From: Anaerolineae bacterium
GTDB taxonomy: Bacteria > Chloroflexota > Anaerolineae > Anaerolineales > Villigracilaceae
Length of the DNA stretch: 10,017 nt
Direction: 5' to 3'
NCBI GenBank assembly: GCA_003158885.1
Contig: PMLN01000139.1
Span: 1,004 to 11,020 of the forward strand
Positions within the stretch are counted from its first letter, which is position 1. Each line of letters begins with the position of its first letter. Below, in pieces: positions 4,921 to 10,017 of the stretch. The translations under genes and the position numbers were made by a program. The notes beneath the pieces are model-generated. The model saw only the letters and a program-made list of their open reading frames with translations, ran no database searches and was not told the origin of the DNA.

Positions 4921-5068
4921 GATGAGTGCCACAACCTACTAAACGCATCAAAATGCTGACACTCGAAAATAAGGGTTCCATCAACGAGCGCGTTGGGGGA
5001 TGAGTTTCGCATTCGATGCTTTACAAATCTTGCTATGAAACTTCTATTAACAAAGGACAGCCAACAGC
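4921..5068 (+). promoter_or_regulatory. Upstream region of the phosphodiesterase gene with a weak promoter candidate
   Basis: No gene is seen here. TTTACA (5020-5025) with TCTATT 17 nt later (5043-5048), or TATTAA (5045-5050), could be -35/-10 elements; both are imperfect. AAAGGAC at 5052-5058 is a good ribosome-binding site 10 nt before the ATG at 5069. Confidence 0.25.
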
Positions 5069-6709
5069 ATGAAAACTAATCGCTTCCTCATTCTCGGCAT
5101 CCTCGGTTGCCTGATCGTGGCCATAGGCGCTTATTTCTGGGCAAACAACCTGATGGATTCACTGTATGCCCTCCGTTCGCCGCTGAAAGATACCCCGCCC
5201 GCCGCGGGCCAGGCGCTCGGAAAGCCGCTGACTCACAGAGTCGTATTCGTATTGATCGATGCCCTGCGCGACGATACCTCCCATAATACGGCTGTCATGC
5301 CGTTCCTGAACCAACTTCGTTCACAAGGCGCATGGGCCACCGTTCATAGCAGCACGCCGTCTTATTCGGCTCCGGGTTATTCGGTATTGATGACCGGCGC
5401 ATGGCCGGATGTTTCCGATGGACCCGCCATGAACCCGAATAGCGGCGAACAGGCGCGCACGTGGACGCAGGATAATCTCTTCAGTGCCGCGCACCGCGCC
5501 GGATTAAAAACGGCGGTCTCCGGTTATTTCTGGTTCCAGGGACTTATCCCACAACAGGAAGTGGACGCCAGCTTCTACACCAAAGGCGAGGACAAAGCCG
5601 CGGATGTGGATGTGGTCAACGCGGCCCTGCCGTGGCTGAAAAGCGGTGATTACCAATTCATCCTGATCCATATAGATCAGGTGGATTATGCCGGACACCA
5701 TGAAGGCGGGCCGCAATCACCGAACTGGGACGCGGCGGCGACGCGCTCCGATGACCTGCTCAAACAAATCGTCGCCACGCTGGATCTCAAACAGGACACC
5801 GTGCTCGTCACCTCCGACCACGGACAGATCGACCGCGGCGGCCATGGCGGACAGGACCCCATCGTATTGCTGGAGCCGTTCGTGTTAACCGGTGCGGGAG
5901 TCAAAGCGGGACAATATCCCGACATCCAACAGGCCGACGATGCGCCGACCGTTGCGGCTTTATTGGGGCTTAACATTCCCGCCACGGCTCAAGGCGTGGT
6001 GCAAACCGCGATGCTCAATCTCGAGCCCGCACAACTGGTCAACATCAACACTGCGCTGGCGGCGCAGAAACTGCAATTGTTGACTGCTTATCAGAAGGCG
6101 ATTGGATATTCGGCCTCCTTCCAGCCCGATCCCAAGTCTGTCCCCGATTTGGTGCGCGCCATGGATCAGGCAAAAGCGAACCGTCTCAACGCCGAGCGGA
6201 TTCCGCGCTTCGTGCTGGCAATCATCCTTGCGCTCATTCCAGCCGTGATCCTGGTTTGGAAGCGCAGCCGCAAGATCGCCTGGCTGTTGGGCGGAGCGAT
6301 CCTGTATATCGTACTGTTCAACTTTGGCTATGCGGTGCTGGCGGGCAGAACCTACTCGTTGAGTTCGGTGGCTAGTTCCATGGATATCATCCTGTTCACG
6401 GCTGAGACTGCGGCCATCGCGCTGATCCTGGCCTGGCTGGCGCTGGCCTTCATCCTGAAGTGGTTCAAGTCCACGCGGCGCGCAGGCGCGGAAAATACCC
6501 TGGCGTTCATCCTCACGGTGCTTTACCTGCTGGCCCTGCCGGTCTTATGGAGTTACGCCATCAACGGCGCACTGGTGACCTGGACCACGCCCGAAATGGC
6601 CAGCATGTTCATGGGATTCCTATCCATCCTGCAGGGACTGATCGCGGCAGTGATCGGCCTGATATTGACCGGCGTGACCGCCCTGGCAGCAGGGATTGGA
6701 AGAAAATAA
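5069..6709 (+). CDS. Membrane-anchored alkaline-phosphatase-superfamily protein (type I phosphodiesterase/PIG-N/O-like)
   Basis: A 546-residue protein with an N-terminal membrane anchor (about 6-25), a large domain outside the membrane, and five or six hydrophobic helices at the C-terminus (about 381-396, 403-424, 438-463, 476-495, 513-541). The domain carries the metal and nucleophile positions of the type I phosphodiesterase/nucleotide pyrophosphatase group: Asp64 in FVLIDALRDD; Ser100 in TPSYSAPGYSVLMTG, where NPP enzymes have Thr; Asp206 and His210 in DYAGHHEGG; Asp250-His251 in TSDHGQ; and His259 in GGHGG. The layout, an ectodomain followed by a multi-helix membrane domain, recalls GPI ethanolamine-phosphate transferases. 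It may be a phosphodiesterase or a transferase of a phospho-headgroup; the sequence does not decide. AAAGGAC sits 10 nt before the ATG. The next gene, a GT-C glycosyltransferase, also acts at the outer membrane face, so both may modify a lipid-linked glycan. Confidence 0.85.
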   Translation: MKTNRFLILGILGCLIVAIGAYFWANNLMDSLYALRSPLKDTPPAAGQALGKPLTHRVVFVLIDALRDDTSHNTAVMPFLNQLRSQGAWATVHSSTPSYSAPGYSVLMTGAWPDVSDGPAMNPNSGEQARTWTQDNLFSAAHRAGLKTAVSGYFWFQGLIPQQEVDASFYTKGEDKAADVDVVNAALPWLKSGDYQFILIHIDQVDYAGHHEGGPQSPNWDAAATRSDDLLKQIVATLDLKQDTVLVTSDHGQIDRGGHGGQDPIVLLEPFVLTGAGVKAGQYPDIQQADDAPTVAALLGLNIPATAQGVVQTAMLNLEPAQLVNINTALAAQKLQLLTAYQKAIGYSASFQPDPKSVPDLVRAMDQAKANRLNAERIPRFVLAIILALIPAVILVWKRSRKIAWLLGGAILYIVLFNFGYAVLAGRTYSLSSVASSMDIILFTAETAAIALILAWLALAFILKWFKSTRRAGAENTLAFILTVLYLLALPVLWSYAINGALVTWTTPEMASMFMGFLSILQGLIAAVIGLILTGVTALAAGIGRK

Positions 6710-6732
6710 GATAGAAGAATTATGACACCCAT

Positions 6733-6776
6733 GATTTTGCCGCCTGCCCCAACCCATTAAAGTGGGCGGCAAAATC
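6733..6776 (+). terminator. Strong hairpin after the phosphodiesterase gene
   Basis: GATTTTGCCGCC (6733-6744) and GGCGGCAAAATC (6765-6776) are perfect 12-bp complements around a 20-nt loop, 23 nt after the stop codon. Only GTTT follows, so the U-tract is weak. It is a plausible terminator, or an mRNA-stabilising hairpin, separating the phosphodiesterase from the glycosyltransferase. Confidence 0.55.
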
Positions 6777-6823
6777 GTTTAACACCTGGATCATCCTACT
6801 GGTAAGTGCGTTGTTTGTTAGAT

Positions 6824-6832
6824 TGTTATAAT
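6824..6832 (+). promoter_or_regulatory. Extended -10 promoter (TGT-TATAAT) giving a near-leaderless transcript
   Basis: TATAAT at 6827-6832 is preceded directly by TGT (6824-6826), the extended -10 signature that can work without a good -35. The predicted start of transcription (about 6839) is only a few bases before the ATG at 6843, and no Shine-Dalgarno sequence exists, so translation is probably leaderless. With the hairpin at 6733-6776 this marks a new transcription unit. Confidence 0.55.
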
Positions 6833-6842
6833 TTAATCGGAT

Positions 6843-8369
6843 ATGAAACCTACAAGCCCATTACCTACCACGTCAAAGATATTCCAAGGGCTGATGATTG
6901 CCTTTTGTGTGGCATTCATTGGAATTGACCTGTTCATCATTTTCGCGCGCATGCTTTATCCATATCCACTCGAATGGATGGAAGGCGCCGGGCTGGTTCA
7001 AGTCAGCCGTTTGCTGGCGGGCAAGGCCTTGTACGCCGCGCCTTCGGTGGATTTCGTGCCGCTCATCTATCCGCCAGTGTATTTCTATGTATCTGCGGGG
7101 ATCGCCAAACTAACCGGCTTGGGATTCGGCGCGCTGCGGTTCGTTTCGTTCCTAGCCTCCGCGCTGTGTACAACCATCATTTACCTGGCGGTCAAGGAAA
7201 AGACAAATAATAAAGTTGCGGCACTGCTGGGCGCCGGATGTTTTGCGGCGACCTTCATGCTGACGGGACAATGGTTCGATATTGCCCGCACTGACATGCT
7301 GGCCGCCGCGCTTTCGATGCTGGGGATTTATCTGGCACGCGAACCAACCCAGGAGACTCTTCAGCAGCCACGTTCTTTCAGTGTGACATATCGGGTTTTA
7401 CTTTCCGGCCTGGTCTTTGCCCTGGCTTTCCTCACCAAGCAAAGCGCGCTGGTTGTTGGCCTGGCCGCCATCCTTTATTACCTGCTTTTCAACAGACGGC
7501 GCGCCATCTGGCTGACGCTTTCGTTTGCAGTATCCACTATAGTTCTTTACGGCCTCCTGTGGCTCAACAGCGCGGGCTGGATCAATTATTACCTGTTCAC
7601 CATTCCGGCCGCGCATGCCTTCGATTTCAGCGTTGGCAGGATCATCAGCGTGCTGATCAGCGAATTTGCACCGGTTCTTATCTTTTTGATCGCCGGACTG
7701 ATGCCCCTCATCGTTTCGCCGCGCAAAATATACAACGATAGGCCATACCGCTATTTCATTGTCATGGCGGGTGCAATGATTGCGACCGGGATTGTTGGCC
7801 GCTTGAACGCCTTTTCAGGGCCGAATGTCTACGTACCGGCTTACCTCGGCCTCGGGCTGCTTGTGGGACTGGAAGCAGGCTGGTTGATCGAACTCAAAAT
7901 CCGGCCGGGGCTGATTATCCTTGAATGGCTACTATTGTCGGTGCAATTTGGCTTGCTGGTCCCGGCTTATCTCCAAACCAAAACCATCCCAACACCTCAG
8001 GACCGGGCTGCAGGCGACGCGCTGGTCGCCAAAATAGAAAGTTATCACGGGGACGTTCTGCTGTTGGATAACAACTATCTTGGCTTGTACGCCGGGAAGA
8101 CACCCTACTTCAACGAAATGCCCATGTCCGAAATCAGCGGGCAGGGCAACCTGCACCCCATGCCGCAGTGGAAGGGACTTCAAGAGCAAATCCGGCTCCT
8201 GCTCCATGCTCCCACCACCGAGGCGGTCATCGTTGACTTCGCCCTGCCCATCAAGCCGCTGATTGCGGACTGTGGACAGCAGCCGATCCCATACCCTGAT
8301 AAAATTGTGTTTAATCCGGTGGCCGGACCACCCAACAGCCGCCCCAGCCTCATCATCACATGTCCATGA
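6843..8369 (+). CDS. GT-C fold glycosyltransferase (family 39/ArnT-like), multi-pass membrane protein
   Basis: A 508-residue protein with about ten hydrophobic helices up to residue about 385 and a soluble C-terminal part of about 120 residues. The first loop outside the membrane holds PLEWMEGAGLVQVSRLLAG (42-60) with acidic residues Glu44 and Glu47 in the position of the GT-C catalytic D/E motif, then YAAPSVDFVPLIYPPVYFY. A second loop has QWFDIARTDML (143-153). This pattern matches bacterial glycosyltransferase-39-like proteins that use polyprenyl-phosphate sugars. Donor and acceptor are unknown. ATG 6843 is the only good start; it follows an extended -10 closely and lacks a ribosome-binding site. 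Its TGA stop overlaps an ATG (8366) in the frame of the hydroxylase gene, so it is transcriptionally joined to that gene although no functional link is obvious. Confidence 0.8.
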   Translation: MKPTSPLPTTSKIFQGLMIAFCVAFIGIDLFIIFARMLYPYPLEWMEGAGLVQVSRLLAGKALYAAPSVDFVPLIYPPVYFYVSAGIAKLTGLGFGALRFVSFLASALCTTIIYLAVKEKTNNKVAALLGAGCFAATFMLTGQWFDIARTDMLAAALSMLGIYLAREPTQETLQQPRSFSVTYRVLLSGLVFALAFLTKQSALVVGLAAILYYLLFNRRRAIWLTLSFAVSTIVLYGLLWLNSAGWINYYLFTIPAAHAFDFSVGRIISVLISEFAPVLIFLIAGLMPLIVSPRKIYNDRPYRYFIVMAGAMIATGIVGRLNAFSGPNVYVPAYLGLGLLVGLEAGWLIELKIRPGLIILEWLLLSVQFGLLVPAYLQTKTIPTPQDRAAGDALVAKIESYHGDVLLLDNNYLGLYAGKTPYFNEMPMSEISGQGNLHPMPQWKGLQEQIRLLLHAPTTEAVIVDFALPIKPLIADCGQQPIPYPDKIVFNPVAGPPNSRPSLIITCP

Positions 8370-8383
8370 AATACAGGAACACC

Positions 8384-10017
8384 ATGAACATCCAATTGAA
8401 AATCAACGCAACCAACCATGAGATCGAAATCACGCCCGGCGAAACCCTGTTCTCCGTGATTCGCCGGCTCGGATTCTACGGGATCAAATTCGGCGACGAG
8501 GACGGGTTGACCGGCGCCGATACCCTATTGCTGGACGGCAAGCCGGTCAACGCGGGATCGCTGCTGGCCGCGCAAGCCGAGGGACATAATATCGTCACGA
8601 TCGAGGCGCTCGGTGAACATCCCGACCAGGGCTGGAGAAAGACCGAGGGTTTACATCCGCTCCAACAGGCGTTTGTCGAATCGGGCGCGATCCAATGCGG
8701 ATATTGCACACCGGCGCAAATCCTGGCGGCGAAAGCATTACTGGATAAAAATCCAAACCCAAGCGAAGACGAAGTACGCGAAGCCATCTCGGGCGTGCTG
8801 TGCCGCTGCACCGGATATCTGAAGCCGGTGCAGGCCGTGTTGCGCGCCGCGGCGATCATGCGCGGCGATGAACCCATCAACTGGAATGCCGTCAACTGGG
8901 ATTTCGGCCAACCGCCGGAAGCCGGTCCTGAGGCCGCCCGGCCGGCGAGCGCTGAATTCGCCAATTTATTAACCATGCCTAAAGTGGTCCTGACGCCGGA
9001 GACCCAAAAATGGCAGACGGTGGGCAAGCCGGAAAAAAAGGTGGATGCCATTAAACTGGTGCAGGGCAAACCCGCCTTCACCGCCGATATCGAAATGCGC
9101 GGCTTGTTACATGCCAAAGTTTTGCATTCACCGCATGCCCATGCGCGCATCAAGAAGATCGACGCGAGCAAGGCACGCGCGCTGGAAGGCGTGGCTGCGG
9201 TGCTGACCTGGCAGGACATCCCGCGCGTGGTGTACTCGACGGCCGGGCAATCCGATCCGATACCGGGGCCGCTGGATACGTTTTCGCTGGACAACAAAGT
9301 CCGCTTCGTCGGCGACCGCGTGGCTTTCGTGGCCGCGGAAACAGCCGAGATCGCAGAAAAGGCACTCAGCCTGATCGAAGTGGAATATGAAGAGCTGGAT
9401 GCAATTCTCGACCCTCGGCAGGCCATGAACCCGGATGCGATCCGAATCCACGATGAACCGGAATACGTGAACTTTGCCGATTCGCACCCTGAAAAGAACC
9501 TGGCGGCAGAAATCCGAATTGATATCGGCAATGTGGAAAAAGGCTTCAAAGAGGCCGACCAGATCTTCGAAGCCGAATATGAAGTGCCGAAAGTGCAGCA
9601 AGTTTCCATCGAACCGCACGTGGTCGTCACGTATTGGGACGAAGACGACCGGCTGGTCATCCGCACCTCCACGCAAGTCCCGTTCCATGTGCGGCGCATG
9701 TTGGCGCCCGTGCTGGGACTGCCTGTTAAAAGAATCCGCGTGATCAAGCCGCGCATCGGCGGAGGCTTTGGCGGAAAGCAGGAAGTGCTGATGGAGGATG
9801 TGGCGGCTCATTTGACCATCGCAACGAAACGGCCCGTGATCTACGAATATACGCGCGCAGAGGAATTCATCGCGGCGCGCTCGCGCCACCCGATGCGCGT
9901 CAAAATGAAAACGGGCGTAAAGAAAGACGGCACGATCACCGCCAATGAAATGTACGCCCTGTCCGACACGGGCGCATACGGCTGCCATGCGCTGACCGTG
10001 ACCGGCAACACCGGACA
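8384..10017 (+). CDS. Fused [2Fe-2S]/molybdopterin-binding hydroxylase of the xanthine dehydrogenase family (partial, 3' end beyond window)
   Basis: The first 544 codons of a molybdenum hydroxylase in which the iron-sulfur subunit is fused to the molybdopterin subunit. Residues 1-75 have the plant-ferredoxin-like fold, but its four cluster cysteines are gone: Asp38, Thr43, Asp46 and Gly58 replace them in KFGDEDGLTGADTLLLDGKP and VNAG. Residues 90-160 hold the intact second cluster, with Cys105 and Cys108 in QCGYCTP and Cys140 and Cys142 in VLCRCTGY. Residues 215-340 are the a/b hammerhead domain (HAKVLHSPHAHARI, VRFVGDRVAFVAAET). From about 370 the molybdopterin domain begins, with TQVPF (430-434, family Gln near Mo) and GGGFGGKQE (459-467). 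The active-site Glu lies past the edge, and the substrate is unknown. ATG 8384 is preferred (AGGA 5 nt upstream); in-frame ATGs at 8360 and 8366 overlap the glycosyltransferase end and lack such a site. The likely FAD partner is at 4066-4806. Confidence 0.9.
   Translation, partial: MNIQLKINATNHEIEITPGETLFSVIRRLGFYGIKFGDEDGLTGADTLLLDGKPVNAGSLLAAQAEGHNIVTIEALGEHPDQGWRKTEGLHPLQQAFVESGAIQCGYCTPAQILAAKALLDKNPNPSEDEVREAISGVLCRCTGYLKPVQAVLRAAAIMRGDEPINWNAVNWDFGQPPEAGPEAARPASAEFANLLTMPKVVLTPETQKWQTVGKPEKKVDAIKLVQGKPAFTADIEMRGLLHAKVLHSPHAHARIKKIDASKARALEGVAAVLTWQDIPRVVYSTAGQSDPIPGPLDTFSLDNKVRFVGDRVAFVAAETAEIAEKALSLIEVEYEELDAILDPRQAMNPDAIRIHDEPEYVNFADSHPEKNLAAEIRIDIGNVEKGFKEADQIFEAEYEVPKVQQVSIEPHVVVTYWDEDDRLVIRTSTQVPFHVRRMLAPVLGLPVKRIRVIKPRIGGGFGGKQEVLMEDVAAHLTIATKRPVIYEYTRAEEFIAARSRHPMRVKMKTGVKKDGTITANEMYALSDTGAYGCHALTVTGNTG

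Noticed and set aside
4921..5019. Possible gene remnant between the split array and the phosphodiesterase promoter
   Set aside because: Short translatable stretches on both strands show no family-like pattern, so nothing can be supported.
8476..9756. A 426-codon open frame on the minus strand
   Set aside because: It is antisense to the clearly homologous molybdenum hydroxylase, very rich in Ser, Ala and Arg, and has no recognisable domain. It is a by-product of GC-rich codon use on the plus strand. The same holds for the 286-codon minus frame at 9128-9988.

Overview
The window looks like a chromosomal segment from a GC-moderate, Gram-positive-like or monoderm bacterium. Menaquinone-type methyltransferase, MOFRL glycerate kinase, GT-C glycosyltransferase and aerobic-type molybdenum hydroxylase genes, plus many short intergenic repeats, most resemble Chloroflexota (Anaerolineae). 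That placement rests on remembered protein style, not on a search, and is moderate in confidence. There are no rRNA, tRNA, CRISPR, transposase or phage genes.

Layout. (1) 1-2317: a glyoxylate/hydroxypyruvate reductase on the minus strand and a glycerate 2-kinase on the plus strand diverge from an 87-nt spacer. Together they would take glyoxylate or hydroxypyruvate to glycerate and then 2-phosphoglycerate. (2) 2318-3844: a gene-poor stretch holding the C-terminal stump of a UbiA/MenA-type prenyltransferase (minus strand), then a MenG/UbiE methyltransferase and a hotdog thioesterase with overlapping stop/start codons. This is a menaquinone-flavoured group. (3) 3844-4065: a striking 17-unit, strictly 9-bp degenerate tandem array. 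(4) 4066-4806: a short FAD-binding subunit of the xanthine dehydrogenase/CO dehydrogenase family, followed by a second, interrupted copy of the 9-bp array. (5) 5069-8369: a membrane-anchored alkaline-phosphatase-superfamily phosphodiesterase/transferase and a GT-C (family 39-like) glycosyltransferase, probably modifying lipids or glycans outside the membrane. (6) 8384 to the window end: a fused [2Fe-2S]-plus-molybdopterin-binding hydroxylase, cut by the window edge after 544 codons.

The most unusual point is the molybdenum hydroxylase. All four cysteines of its N-terminal plant-ferredoxin-type [2Fe-2S] cluster are replaced (Asp38, Thr43, Asp46, Gly58), although the fold around them is clearly kept. 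The second cluster (Cys105, Cys108, Cys140, Cys142) is intact. The FAD subunit encoded nearby is short and has lost several residues that usually line the FAD site. This suggests an altered electron exit route. The second notable point is the repeat landscape: at least four unrelated short repeat types occur. The 9-bp family starts exactly at the stop codon of three different genes, and another repeat lies in frame inside the FAD-subunit gene.
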